Shown: in pieces, positions 41,841 through 50,021 of the stretch
How positions within the stretch are numbered: the stretch's first letter is position 1
Layout: every line of letters begins with the position of its first letter
From: an uncultured Eubacteriales bacterium
Lineage (GTDB): Bacteria > Bacillota > Clostridia > Oscillospirales > Butyricicoccaceae
Direction: 5' to 3'
Assembly (NCBI GenBank): GCA_910579575.1
Contig: CAJTUM010000006.1
Span: 1-64,000, forward strand
Length of the DNA: 64,000 nt
Notes under the pieces: model-generated
Databases searched by the model: none
What the model saw: the letters and a program-made list of their open reading frames with translations, nothing else
Told to the model about the DNA's origin: nothing
Translations under genes and position numbers: made by a program

Positions 41841-42777
41841 GACGGCGGAATTTCTCCGTCAGCGGGACGGCTTTTTGATCCTGACCCATCGCCGGCCCGA
41901 CGGGGATACCGTGGGCTCCGCCGCCGCTCTGTGCCGCCTGCTGCGCTGGCTGGGCAAAACCGCCTGGATGCAGGACAACGAGGAGCTGACGGAAAAATAT
42001 CGCTTTTTGTATGACGGACTGCTTGCCCCGGCGGAGTTTCAGCCGGAAACCGTGCTTGCGGCGGATGTGGCCGACGAAAATCTGTTGCCCCAAAGCGCCC
42101 AAAGCTGGCGGGGAAAAATTGATTTGTGCGTGGACCATCATCCCTCCAATACCGGTTACGCCGACCGTATTTTACTGGACGCCCGCTGCGCCGCTGTAGG
42201 AGAGCTGATCTGGCAGCTGGCTCTGCTGCTGGAAATGCCGGCGGATCTGGCCTTTTGCCAGGGCGTTTATACCGCCGTGGCCACAGACACTGGTTGTTTC
42301 CGGTACGCCAACACCGCCGCTCAGACCCATCGCGCCGCCGCCTATTGCATGGAGCAGGGCCTGGATTGCGAGGCGATCAACCAAATTTTTTTTGAAACCA
42401 AAACCCGGGCCCGATTTCAGGCGGAGCGCCTGCTCTTTGAGCGACTGCGCTTTTCTGCTGAGGGCAAAATCGCCGCCGCGCTGCTGACCCAAGGGGAGAT
42501 TCAGGCAATCGGCGCTGGGCCGGACGATTTGGACAACCTGGCCGCTTTGCCCCGACAGATTGAGGGAACGCGCTGCGCCGTCGTCTTGACCCAGACGGGG
42601 GAAAACCAATTCAAGGCTTCGGTCCGCACAGACGGCGGCCTGGACGCCTCGGCTCTGTGCGCCCGCTTTGGAGGCGGGGGCCATAGCCGGGCGGCGGGCT
42701 GCGCGCTGGAAGGAGCGGGAGAAGACTGCCTGGCTCACATTACGGCGGCCGCCCAGGAGGCGCTGGGATATGTATAA
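41800..42777 (+). CDS. nrnA: DHH-family oligoribonuclease/pAp phosphatase (NrnA-like)
   Basis: A 325-residue DHH/DHHA1 phosphoesterase that degrades short RNA oligomers and 3'-phosphoadenosine 5'-phosphate or c-di-nucleotides. Motifs: LTHRRPDGDTVGS, ADVAD, VDHHPSN, ATDTGCF and, in the DHHA1 domain, FGGGGHSRAAG. The start at 41800 (after CAGGAGGAG) lies within the last codons of rbfA. It overlaps truB by 8 bp. Confidence 0.93.
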   Translation: MTMTKTTTPLTLNETAEFLRQRDGFLILTHRRPDGDTVGSAAALCRLLRWLGKTAWMQDNEELTEKYRFLYDGLLAPAEFQPETVLAADVADENLLPQSAQSWRGKIDLCVDHHPSNTGYADRILLDARCAAVGELIWQLALLLEMPADLAFCQGVYTAVATDTGCFRYANTAAQTHRAAAYCMEQGLDCEAINQIFFETKTRARFQAERLLFERLRFSAEGKIAAALLTQGEIQAIGAGPDDLDNLAALPRQIEGTRCAVVLTQTGENQFKASVRTDGGLDASALCARFGGGGHSRAAGCALEGAGEDCLAHITAAAQEALGYV

Positions 42778-43675
42778 CGGCATCCTGCTGCTCCACAAGG
42801 AGCCGGGCTTTACCTCCCACGACGCGGTGGCCAAGCTCCGGGGCGTTCTGCGCTTCCGGCGCATTGGTCACGCCGGCACCCTGGACCCAATGGCCCAGGG
42901 GCTGCTGGTGATTTTGCTGGGCCCCGCCGCCCGAGCCAGCGAATATGCCTCGGGGGCGGACAAAGAATATGTGGCGGAATTTGTGCTGGGGGTGGAGACC
43001 GACACCCAGGATACTACAGGAATCGTTTTGGCCGAAAAGCCGGTCCAGATCGACCGGAAGGCGCTGGAAGAAGCGATTGCGTCTTTTGCCGGCGGATACG
43101 ACCAGACGCCCCCCATGTATTCCGCCATCCAAAAAAACGGCGTGCGCCTCTACGACCTGGCTCGCCAGGGCAAGGAGGTGGAGCGGGAAAGCCGGTATAT
43201 CCGCCTGCCCCAGCTGGAGCTGCTGGAGTACCAGCCTCCCCAGGGGCGGCTGCGGGTTTGCTGCTCCAAGGGAGGATACGTCCGCACCTTGTGCCATGAT
43301 ATCGGACAAAAGCTGGGCTGCGGCGCCGCCATGAGCGGCTTGACCCGGCTGCGGGCCGGGCAGTTCCGGCTGGAGGACGCTCTGAAGCTGGAGGAAGTTC
43401 GCCAGCTCCATGAGGCTGGGGAGCTGGAGCGGAAGATTCTGCCGGTAGACAGCGTGTTTTCCGCTTTGCCTGCCGTGACGCTGACGCCGGAGGGCGCCCG
43501 CCGGGCCATGAACGGCGCCCATGCCGCTCAGCGGCACGTGGCCCAAGGGGAAATTCCGCCCCCAGGGAACCTTTGCCGGGTTTACGGCCCGAAGGGAGAA
43601 TTTATTATGGCGGGCAAGGGGGGCCTGTTGGAGGCGGGTCCGCCGGCAATTTTCTGCCATAAAATGTTCGCTTGA
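42770..43675 (+). CDS. truB: tRNA pseudouridine(55) synthase TruB
   Basis: A 301-residue enzyme isomerising U55 in the T-loop of tRNAs. Catalytic Asp in GHAGTLDPMAQG; NGILLLHKEPGFTSHDAV at the N-terminus; C-terminal PUA-like part (GEFIMAGKGG). The start at 42770 overlaps nrnA. The initiator tRNA in this window has the expected TTCAAAT T-loop substrate. Confidence 0.95.
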   Translation: MYNGILLLHKEPGFTSHDAVAKLRGVLRFRRIGHAGTLDPMAQGLLVILLGPAARASEYASGADKEYVAEFVLGVETDTQDTTGIVLAEKPVQIDRKALEEAIASFAGGYDQTPPMYSAIQKNGVRLYDLARQGKEVERESRYIRLPQLELLEYQPPQGRLRVCCSKGGYVRTLCHDIGQKLGCGAAMSGLTRLRAGQFRLEDALKLEEVRQLHEAGELERKILPVDSVFSALPAVTLTPEGARRAMNGAHAAQRHVAQGEIPPPGNLCRVYGPKGEFIMAGKGGLLEAGPPAIFCHKMFA

Positions 43676-43697
43676 AAAAAGAGAAGGAGCGGGGACC

Positions 43698-44624
43698 ATG
43701 GGTCGGGAAAACGGCGTGATTTACGCCCTGGGATTTTTTGACGGAGTACATAAGGGCCATCAGGCCATTTTGCAAGAGACCAAAGCGCTGGCCGCCCGCC
43801 ATGGGTTGCGGGCCGGGGTCTTTACCTATGAAAACCACCCCCAAGCCGTTGTGGGCGGCGGCGCGCCGCCTCTGCTGACGACGGCGGCGGAGCGGCGGCA
43901 GATTTTTGCCGCTCAAGGCATCGAGGAAATTGTAATGATCCCCTTTGACCGAGCCTTTGCCGGCCAGTCGCCGGAGGAATTTGTGCAGGCTTTGGTCAGT
44001 CAATATAATTGCGCCGGCCTATGCTGTGGGGAAAATTTTCATTTCGGCGCCCAGGCGGCGGGGGACAGCCGCCTGCTGGAGCAGATTTGCGTTCGGTTAG
44101 GTCTGGTCGGGCGCACGGCGCCCCCTGTGCTGGAAGGGGGGCGGACGGTCAGTTCCACCCTGATTCGCACGCTGCTGCGGGAGGGCCGGCCGGAGGAAGC
44201 CCGGGTTTGCTTGGGCCGGCCCTTTTCTTTGGCGGGCCTGGTGGTTCATGGCGACGGCCGAGGCCGGACGATGGGGCTGCCTACCGTCAATCTTCAGCCG
44301 TCGGACGGGGTGCTGCTGCCCGCCGTGGGGGTATACGCCGCTCTGGCGCAGCTGGAGGACGGCCGGCTGCTGCCCGGCGTTACCAACGTGGGTCTGCGGC
44401 CCACTTTCCGCACAGGCGGCGGCCCTACGGTGGAAACCAATATTCTGGGCTTCCGGGAGGATCTTTACGGGCGCCGGGTTCGGCTTTGGCTGTGTCGGTA
44501 TCTCCGGGGAGAGCAGAAATTTGAAAACAGCGCCATGCTGATTCGGCAGATCGCCCAAGATTCTCAAAAGGCCCAGGCGCTGCTGGAGCAGGACGACCGA
44601 GGTGATATCCATGACCTTTTTTAA
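43698..44624 (+). CDS. ribF: Bifunctional riboflavin kinase/FAD synthetase
   Basis: A 308-residue enzyme making FMN and FAD. The N-terminal adenylyltransferase domain has GFFDGVHKGHQ (residues 12-22) and SSTLIR; the C-terminal kinase domain has GRGRTMGLPTVNL and PTFRTGGGPTVETNIL. The start at 43698 follows AGAAGGAG. No FMN riboswitch is seen; it is driven by the upstream operon. Confidence 0.94.
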   Translation: MGRENGVIYALGFFDGVHKGHQAILQETKALAARHGLRAGVFTYENHPQAVVGGGAPPLLTTAAERRQIFAAQGIEEIVMIPFDRAFAGQSPEEFVQALVSQYNCAGLCCGENFHFGAQAAGDSRLLEQICVRLGLVGRTAPPVLEGGRTVSSTLIRTLLREGRPEEARVCLGRPFSLAGLVVHGDGRGRTMGLPTVNLQPSDGVLLPAVGVYAALAQLEDGRLLPGVTNVGLRPTFRTGGGPTVETNILGFREDLYGRRVRLWLCRYLRGEQKFENSAMLIRQIAQDSQKAQALLEQDDRGDIHDLF

Positions 44625-46116
44625 AGATTTGGCGGCGTCTTTTCAGATTTTCGCCAGCAATTTTACCGCCCGCTTTGGCCTTTGGGTCAATGGGCTGCTG
44701 CTTTTTTTGGTTCTGGCAGGCGTCCTTTTTTTCATTTTGCGGGCGTCGGCGGTTTCGCTGAGGGCTCGCCGGCTGGATACGCGGCTGCAAATGCCTCCGC
44801 GAGACAAAGAACGAGAGGCCCGGCTGGCCCAGCGGCTTTCCCAAGCGGTGCAGATTCCCACCGTCGCCGGAAACGAAAGAGCTTTGGATCGTTTCCACCG
44901 TTGGATGGAGCGGGAATTCCCACTGGTCTTTGCCGCCATGCGGCCTCTTTATCTCCCAGGGGGCGGGTTGCTGCTGCAATGGCTCAGCCCGGACCCAGGT
45001 AAGAAAAAGCCGGTTCTGCTCTGCGCCCATATGGACGTGGCGCCTGCGGAGGGGCAAAATTGGGCCGCGGAGCCCTTTGGCGGCCAGATTCAAGACGGCT
45101 ATATCTGGGGGCGAGGCGCGCTGGATTGCAAGGGCGTGCTGACGGCGCTGCTCAGCGCGGCGGAAGAACTGCTGGAGCAGGGCTTTGAGCCCGGCAGAGA
45201 CGTGTATTTCGCCTTTGGCAGCGACGAGGAAACCGGCGGCCGACAAGGAGCGGCCAACATTGCCCAGGAAATCCGCAAACGGGGGCTTCAGTTTGACTTG
45301 GTTTTGGACGAGGGCGACCCCATCGCCCCGGCCTACCTGGGCTCTCCCCGCTTTCCCGCCGCCTTGCTGGGCGTGGCGGAAAAGGGGACCGCCGTTTTCC
45401 GCCTGACGGCCAAGGCCAAATCGGGGCACGCGGCCATGCCGCCGCAGCACACGGCGGTAGGCTGCCTGGCCGAGGCGATCTGCCGCATTGAGGCGGCGCC
45501 GATGCGCAAAAGGCTGCTGCCTGTGACGCGCCGTCGCCTGGTCCTTTCCGCGCCGGCGATGAGCTTTTGGCAAAGGGTGTGCGCCGCCAACCTGCCCGCC
45601 TCCAAAAAGCTGCTTTTCCGCAGAACCCGGCGCAACCTTCCGCTTTCCGCTCTGTTCCATACCACCTTTGCCATCACTAAAATTCAGGGCGGGTCGGCGG
45701 CCAACGTGCTGCCGGAAACCGCTCAAGCCACAGTGGACGCTCGGATTTTGCAGGGAGATACAGGCGAAAAGGTCTTGGATTATTTGAAGGCCCTGACGGC
45801 GGATTTGCCGGTAACGGTGGAAATGCTGTCCTGCCAGCAGCCTTCGCCGTTGTCGCCGTATCGAGGAGACGTTTACCAAATGATCGTCTCGACCGTAGAA
45901 GAAACCTATGGGCGGGTCAGCTGCATTCCCACCTTGCTGCCCGCTGGCACGGACAGCAAATACTATCAGGAATTTTCGGAAAACGTCGTCCGTTTTACGC
46001 CTATGCCGGCGGACCAGCCGTCTTCGGCCGCCGTTCACGGGGCGGATGAGCGGCTGAGCTGCCAGAGCCTTGCCGCCGGCGTGGATTTTTATGAAAGTCT
46101 GTTGAGGAGATTATGA
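44611..46116 (+). CDS. M20 family metallopeptidase, membrane-anchored
   Basis: A 501-residue zinc peptidase of the PM20D1/carboxypeptidase-S type. An N-terminal membrane helix (about residues 22-44) precedes the catalytic domain: LLCAHMDVAP (zinc His), RGALDCKG (bridging Asp), FGSDEETGG (catalytic and zinc Glu), dimerisation insert at about 255-390, and a C-terminal GTDSKYY. It hydrolyses N-acyl amino acids or peptides; substrate unknown. The start ATG at 44611 follows GAGGTG; GTG at 44602 is an alternative. It overlaps ribF by 14 bp. Confidence 0.88.
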   Translation: MTFFKDLAASFQIFASNFTARFGLWVNGLLLFLVLAGVLFFILRASAVSLRARRLDTRLQMPPRDKEREARLAQRLSQAVQIPTVAGNERALDRFHRWMEREFPLVFAAMRPLYLPGGGLLLQWLSPDPGKKKPVLLCAHMDVAPAEGQNWAAEPFGGQIQDGYIWGRGALDCKGVLTALLSAAEELLEQGFEPGRDVYFAFGSDEETGGRQGAANIAQEIRKRGLQFDLVLDEGDPIAPAYLGSPRFPAALLGVAEKGTAVFRLTAKAKSGHAAMPPQHTAVGCLAEAICRIEAAPMRKRLLPVTRRRLVLSAPAMSFWQRVCAANLPASKKLLFRRTRRNLPLSALFHTTFAITKIQGGSAANVLPETAQATVDARILQGDTGEKVLDYLKALTADLPVTVEMLSCQQPSPLSPYRGDVYQMIVSTVEETYGRVSCIPTLLPAGTDSKYYQEFSENVVRFTPMPADQPSSAAVHGADERLSCQSLAAGVDFYESLLRRL

Positions 46117-46991
46117 AAAAATCTGCAAAGCGAAAACTCAAGAGCGAGCTGAAAAAAGCGCTGGCCGCCCTGCTGGCGGCGGGCGCCGCCGCGCTCTATT
46201 ATTTTCTTTCCCCTTATCTGGCTCCGGCGGCGCCTGCCGGCGAGCTGGAGGTTCATTTTATCGACGTAGGCCAAGGGGACGCTATCCTGCTGCGCTGCGA
46301 CGGGGAAACGGCCATCGTGGACGCCGGAACCCCGGATTGCCGGGACAGCCTGCTGGAATACCTGCAAGGGCAGCGATTGGAGGAGCCCAAATATGTCTTC
46401 GCCTCCCATCCCCACGCCGACCATATCGGCAGCATGGCCGCCGTGATCGACGCCTTTGGCTGCCAGACCTTTGTCATGCCGGATATGGTCAGCTATACCC
46501 GGTCTTTTGAAAATATGATAGACAGCGTGGAGCGCTGCGGCGCCGAGACCCGGCTGGGCAAGGCGGGGGACTCCTTTGCGCTGGGTCAGGCCCAACTGGA
46601 GCTGTTGTGGCCCGCCGAGGGCTATGAGACGGACGACCCCAACAACATTTCCCTGGTGATACGGGTTACATACGGCCCCTATTCCTTTTTGCTCACAGGA
46701 GACGCGGAATCCCCGGTGGAAAAGGAGTTTGCCCCCAATGCAACCCGCGTCACGGTGCTCAAGGCAGGGCATCACGGCAGCAAAACCTCTTCCTCTAAAA
46801 CGCTGTTGGAGGCCCTTCAGCCGGAATACTGCGTGATCAGCGTGGGAGCGGGCAACAGCTACGGCCATCCTTCGGAGGAAGTGCTGGACAGGCTGGAGCA
46901 GATGGGATGCCAGATTTATCGCACCGATTTGCAGGGGAGCGTTGTCTTTCGGATCGAGGAGGGCGAACTTTATGTGGATACCGCCCGGTGA
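46113..46991 (+). CDS. ComEC-like metallo-beta-lactamase-fold hydrolase, exported
   Basis: A 292-residue protein with an N-terminal membrane anchor (about residues 14-35) and a metallo-beta-lactamase domain of the ComEC/Rec2 hydrolase type: HFIDVGQGDAILL, SHPHADHIGS (HxHxDH), LLTGDA and AGHHGSKTSS. The soluble form is common in Clostridia as a secreted phosphodiesterase or nuclease-like enzyme. It overlaps the M20 gene by ATGA and the DUF3006 gene by 20 bp, a recurrent pairing. Confidence 0.9.
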   Translation: MKKSAKRKLKSELKKALAALLAAGAAALYYFLSPYLAPAAPAGELEVHFIDVGQGDAILLRCDGETAIVDAGTPDCRDSLLEYLQGQRLEEPKYVFASHPHADHIGSMAAVIDAFGCQTFVMPDMVSYTRSFENMIDSVERCGAETRLGKAGDSFALGQAQLELLWPAEGYETDDPNNISLVIRVTYGPYSFLLTGDAESPVEKEFAPNATRVTVLKAGHHGSKTSSSKTLLEALQPEYCVISVGAGNSYGHPSEEVLDRLEQMGCQIYRTDLQGSVVFRIEEGELYVDTAR

Positions 46992-47205
46992 ATATATCCT
47001 GGATCGGCTGGAAGGGGAAACCGCCGTGCTGGAGGGGGAGGACAAGCTGTGGGATATTCCCCGGCAGGATCTGCCCCCCGAAACGGCTCCCGGCCACGTT
47101 CTGATTTGGGACGGGCAAACTTGGCGGATCGACCAGGCCGAAACTCAGGCCCGAAAGCAGAGGATGGCGGAAAAAATGCGCCGCCTTTTTGGCAAAGAAC
47201 AATAG
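46972..47205 (+). CDS. DUF3006 domain protein
   Basis: A 77-residue small protein; WIPPGEYILDRLEGETAVLE matches the DUF3006 N-terminus, followed by a basic C-terminal helix (KQRMAEKMRRLFGKEQ). Members usually sit directly next to ComEC-like hydrolases, as here, and may regulate or assist them. The start at 46972 lies inside the preceding gene. The function is unknown. Confidence 0.85.
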   Translation: MWIPPGEYILDRLEGETAVLEGEDKLWDIPRQDLPPETAPGHVLIWDGQTWRIDQAETQARKQRMAEKMRRLFGKEQ

Positions 47206-47207
47206 AC

Positions 47208-47239
47208 AAAACCGGACGCAAAAGCGTCCGGTTTTTTTG
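47208..47239 (+). terminator. Terminator of the rimP-infB-ribF-DUF3006 operon
   Basis: AAAACCGGACGC (47208-47219) pairs exactly with GCGTCCGGTTTT (47224-47235), followed by TTTG. It lies 2 bp past the stop codon. Confidence 0.9.
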
Positions 47240-47289
47240 TCTGCTTCCTTCGTCTCTTCGGCAGGGGCAAAAGGAAGGGCCGGCGCTTT

Positions 47290-47421
47290 TCAAGCCTGGC
47301 TGCCGTATTCGCTCTGGATGACTTCTTCTATCTCTTCCGGCGTTTTCCGGAAATCTTCCGCCAGCCATAGCTTAACGATAGCGTTGGAGCCGCTGCAAAA
47401 AAACCATATAATAGTTGACAT
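47290..47421 (-). pseudogene. C-terminal remnant of a TetR-family regulator
   Basis: Forty-three residues (MSTIIWFFCSGSNAIVKLW then LAEDFRKTPEEIEEVIQ) match the end of TetR_C_7-like regulators, where F-x-x-G-x-x-x-hh-x-x-W-hh-x-x-x-F-x-x-(T/S)PEE is typical. No DNA-binding domain is found upstream on that strand in any frame, so only the 3' end survives. No ribosome site precedes the first ATG. Confidence 0.5.
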
Positions 47422-47427
47422 GTCGGT

Positions 47428-47676
47428 TTGCAAAATGCTGCTGAGCCAGGGGCATGTCATAGAGATTGGCTGGCGCAGCTGTTTCGCAGGATTCGATATG
47501 CGGAAACCGCCGCTTCTCTCTTTGCCTTGCAGCGGTCTATGATAGTCTCCTTCAGCGGCATGGCGGCAGAGAAAAGGCGAATGCTGGACGTTTCCACCGG
47601 CGCGGCCTGCTGCTTCCTCATCCTGGCGTTGGGCTTGGAAACCATCCGGCAATCGACAAAATGGACCAAAGAATAA
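47428..47676 (+). CDS. Doubtful open frame with a hydrophobic segment
   Basis: An 82-codon frame beginning TTG with no ribosome site, opposite the TetR remnant's upstream side. It contains a hydrophobic stretch (GAACCFLILALGLETI). A TTGGAG-17-TATAAT sequence (47384-47412) lies just upstream and could transcribe it. No family recognised. It may be decayed DNA rather than a gene. Confidence 0.25.
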   Translation: MQNAAEPGACHRDWLAQLFRRIRYAETAASLFALQRSMIVSFSGMAAEKRRMLDVSTGAACCFLILALGLETIRQSTKWTKE

Positions 47677-47751
47677 AGGGCCGGAAGCGCAAAACGTTCC
47701 CGGTTTTTGTTTTGGAGATCAGCAGAAAACGTTTTTCCCATGCGGATTTTA

Positions 47752-47760
47752 TGATATAAT
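47752..47760 (+). promoter_or_regulatory. Extended -10 promoter before the 52-residue gene
   Basis: TGATATAAT (47752-47760), an extended -10 with no good -35, 90 bp before the small gene and the GGT-family gene. Confidence 0.5.
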
Positions 47761-47850
47761 AAACCAATTAGAAGCTTACAAGCCGCGACGGCAGAATGCC
47801 GGGAGCCTGGCAGAAGAATTTATTGGAAAGCGGTGAAAGGGGATAGCGCT

Positions 47851-48009
47851 ATGAAGGAGCAAACGGAGCGGCTGCGGGAAGACCTGCTGCAGGAGATTTA
47901 CGCTGGGGCCGCCAGCGGACTGGGAGCCATGCTGCTGGACGAGGACAGAATTCGCCATGCAGACGAAGAAGAGCTGGAAGAGATAGCGAAGGAATACGGA
48001 AAAAAATAA
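47851..48009 (+). CDS. Small acidic helical protein, 52 residues
   Basis: An open frame of 52 codons with a good ribosome site (GAAAGGGG, 7 bases before ATG). The protein is strongly helical and acidic (KEQTERLREDLLQEIYAGAA, then a hydrophobic GLGAMLLDE and EELEEIAKEYGKK). It ends 24 bp before the GGT-family gene, so the two are probably co-transcribed. No family recognised. Confidence 0.55.
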   Translation: MKEQTERLREDLLQEIYAGAASGLGAMLLDEDRIRHADEEELEEIAKEYGKK

Positions 48010-48033
48010 GAGAATCGAGAGGAGCAAACAAAA

Positions 48034-49647
48034 ATGCTGGAACAATCTGCTTTGTATCCATACCCGTCCCGGCGGTATGCCGTTTACGCGCCTCGGGGGA
48101 TGTGCGCGACCTCCAACCATTTGGCCGCTCAAGCGGGGTTGGATATGCTCAAGCAGGGGGGCAACGCCTTTGACGCCGCCATTGCGGCCGCCGCCTGCCT
48201 GACGGTGCTGGAACCCCAATCCAACGGAGCCGGCAGCGACGCTTTTGCGATTTTCAGCCAAAAAGGAGGTCCTCTTCACGGCATGAATTCCACCGGCGTC
48301 ATGGGTCGGGCCTTTGATCTGCAAACCATGTTGGACCAGGGATGCAAAGAAATGCCGGGCCTGGGCTTTCAGCCTGTCACTGTGCCCGGCGCTCCCGCAG
48401 CCTGGGCCGCGATCAACGAAACCTACGGCCGCCTGCCGCTGAGCCAGGTAATGGCGCCCGCCGTCCGCTATGCCAGGGAGGGCCAGGCCTTGGCCACGTT
48501 GACCTGGAGCAGCATTCAGACGATGGCCGCTAAACTGCGGGAAAAAACCGACTGCGGGCCCCAATATGCAGAATGGTTCAAAGTCTTTATGCCTGGCGGC
48601 GAAGCGCCCCGCCCCGGTCAGCTCTTTCGCAACCCGGATTTGGCCGACACGCTGGAAACTATCGGAAAGACTCAGGCGAAAGATTATTATCATGGGGATA
48701 TCGCGGAGAAAATCGCTCAGGCTTCCGAAAAATTCGGCGGTTTCCTTCGCAAGGAGGATCTGGCGGAGCATGAAGTCCAGTGGATAGACCCCGTCAGCGT
48801 GCCCTATCATGGCTATGAAGTCTGGGAGCTGCCTCCCAACGGCCAGGGTATCATCGCCCTGATGGCGCTGAATATTCTCAACGGTTTCGAGCCCGCGCCG
48901 CTGGACGATCCCTTGGGCCTGCATCGGCAGATTGAGGCGGTGAAGCTGGCTTTCATCGACGGTCTGCATTATATTGCCGACCCCCGCTATATGAAGGTTT
49001 CGACCGAGGAAATGCTTTCTCCCGAATACGCCGCCGCGCGCCGCAAGCTGATTGGCGAAAAAGCCCTGGAGCCGGCCCCGGGCAACCCCAAAAACCCGGG
49101 CACCGTTTATCTGTGCGCCGCAGACGACGAGGGCAACATGATCTCCTATATCCAGAGCAATTATGCCGGCTTCGGCTCGGGCGTGGTGGTCCCAGGCACA
49201 GGCGTCGCTTTGCAGAACCGAGGCAGCGGCTTCAACCTGAACCCGGAGAGCGCCAATGTGGCCGCGCCGGGCAAACGGCCTTACCACACCATTATTCCCG
49301 GCTTTTTGACCAAGGACGGCAAGCCGGTGGGGCCCTTTGGCGTCATGGGGGGCTTTATGCAGCCTCAAGGCCATGTGCAAGTGGCGACCCGCCTCATCGA
49401 CGGCGGCTTGAATCCCCAAGCCTGCATCGACGCCCCTCGCTGGATGTGGACCGCAGGCAAAAACATCAGCCTGGAGCCGGAGTACCCCGCTTATCTGGCG
49501 GAAAGCCTGGTTCAGCGGGGCCATAAGATTTCCTTTGAGGGCAATCGGGGCGTTTTTGGCAGAAGCCAAATGATTTTCAAAACCCCCTATGGCACGCTGA
49601 TAGGCGGAACAGAATCCCGCTGCGAGGGCGCTTGCGCCGCCTGGTAA
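48034..49647 (+). CDS. Gamma-glutamyltransferase-family hydrolase (YwrD-like)
   Basis: An Ntn-hydrolase of 537 residues related to gamma-glutamyltranspeptidase and cephalosporin acylase. The precursor would cleave itself before Thr357 (NPG-TVYLCAADDEGN), the new N-terminal nucleophile. N-terminal ATSNHLAAQAGLDMLKQGGN and PNGAGSD-type motifs (SNGAGSDAF) and C-terminal GGFMQPQGHVQV fit the family. No signal peptide, so it is cytoplasmic, like YwrD. The usual GGTTH around the nucleophile is changed, so the substrate may not be glutathione. GAGAGGAG precedes the ATG. Confidence 0.88.
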   Translation: MLEQSALYPYPSRRYAVYAPRGMCATSNHLAAQAGLDMLKQGGNAFDAAIAAAACLTVLEPQSNGAGSDAFAIFSQKGGPLHGMNSTGVMGRAFDLQTMLDQGCKEMPGLGFQPVTVPGAPAAWAAINETYGRLPLSQVMAPAVRYAREGQALATLTWSSIQTMAAKLREKTDCGPQYAEWFKVFMPGGEAPRPGQLFRNPDLADTLETIGKTQAKDYYHGDIAEKIAQASEKFGGFLRKEDLAEHEVQWIDPVSVPYHGYEVWELPPNGQGIIALMALNILNGFEPAPLDDPLGLHRQIEAVKLAFIDGLHYIADPRYMKVSTEEMLSPEYAAARRKLIGEKALEPAPGNPKNPGTVYLCAADDEGNMISYIQSNYAGFGSGVVVPGTGVALQNRGSGFNLNPESANVAAPGKRPYHTIIPGFLTKDGKPVGPFGVMGGFMQPQGHVQVATRLIDGGLNPQACIDAPRWMWTAGKNISLEPEYPAYLAESLVQRGHKISFEGNRGVFGRSQMIFKTPYGTLIGGTESRCEGACAAW

Positions 49648-49661
49648 AACCAAAACAACCG

Positions 49662-49700
49662 CCCAGGGCCTGGTTCAAAGGCCCTGGGTTGGTTGAAATT
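49662..49700 (+). terminator. Terminator after the GGT-family gene
   Basis: CCCAGGGCCT (49662-49671) pairs with AGGCCCTGGG (49679-49688), followed by TTGGTTGAAATTTC, a poor T-run; it lies just before the tRNA promoter. Confidence 0.6.
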
Positions 49701-49715
49701 TCTAAAATAAAACGG

Positions 49716-49744
49716 TTGACAACCGCCTGCAAAGGTGGTATACT
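49716..49744 (+). promoter_or_regulatory. Promoter of tRNA-fMet
   Basis: TTGACA (49716-49721), 17 bases, TATACT (49739-49744), 32 bp before the tRNA. Confidence 0.85.
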
Positions 49745-49775
49745 AAACAAGCATTCAAAAGAGGAAAGCAAATAT

Positions 49776-49852
<77 letters not shown>

Positions 49853-49854
49853 TC

Positions 49855-49891
49855 AATCCCTTGATTTCTATTGAGATCAAGGGATTTTTTT
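49855..49891 (+). terminator. Terminator of tRNA-fMet
   Basis: AATCCCTTGAT (49855-49865) pairs with ATCAAGGGATT (49876-49886), followed by a run of T residues. Confidence 0.9.
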
Positions 49892-49948
49892 GCGCTTATC
49901 TTTCTTTTTTGCGGCCTCTTCCGGCGGTTTTTCCCTTTGAACATTTCG

Positions 49949-49977
49949 TGTAACGTTTTGCTTCTGGGCGGGTCTAA
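49949..49977 (+). promoter_or_regulatory. ECF-type promoter of the sigma operon
   Basis: TGTAAC (49949-49954), 17 bases, GTCTAA (49972-49977), 45 bp before the acyltransferase gene. The -35 AAC plus T-rich stretch and GTCTAAT are typical of ECF sigma promoters, so the sigma factor encoded two genes downstream probably drives its own operon. Confidence 0.6.
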
Positions 49978-50021
49978 TAGACAGACGGAAAAAAGCGGCG
50001 GAGAGAAGCGGGGCGTCGGCA

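Noticed and set aside
47189..47542. Plus-strand gene crossing the operon terminator
   Set aside because: It would begin inside the DUF3006 gene, run through a strong terminator and has no ribosome site or recognisable domain.
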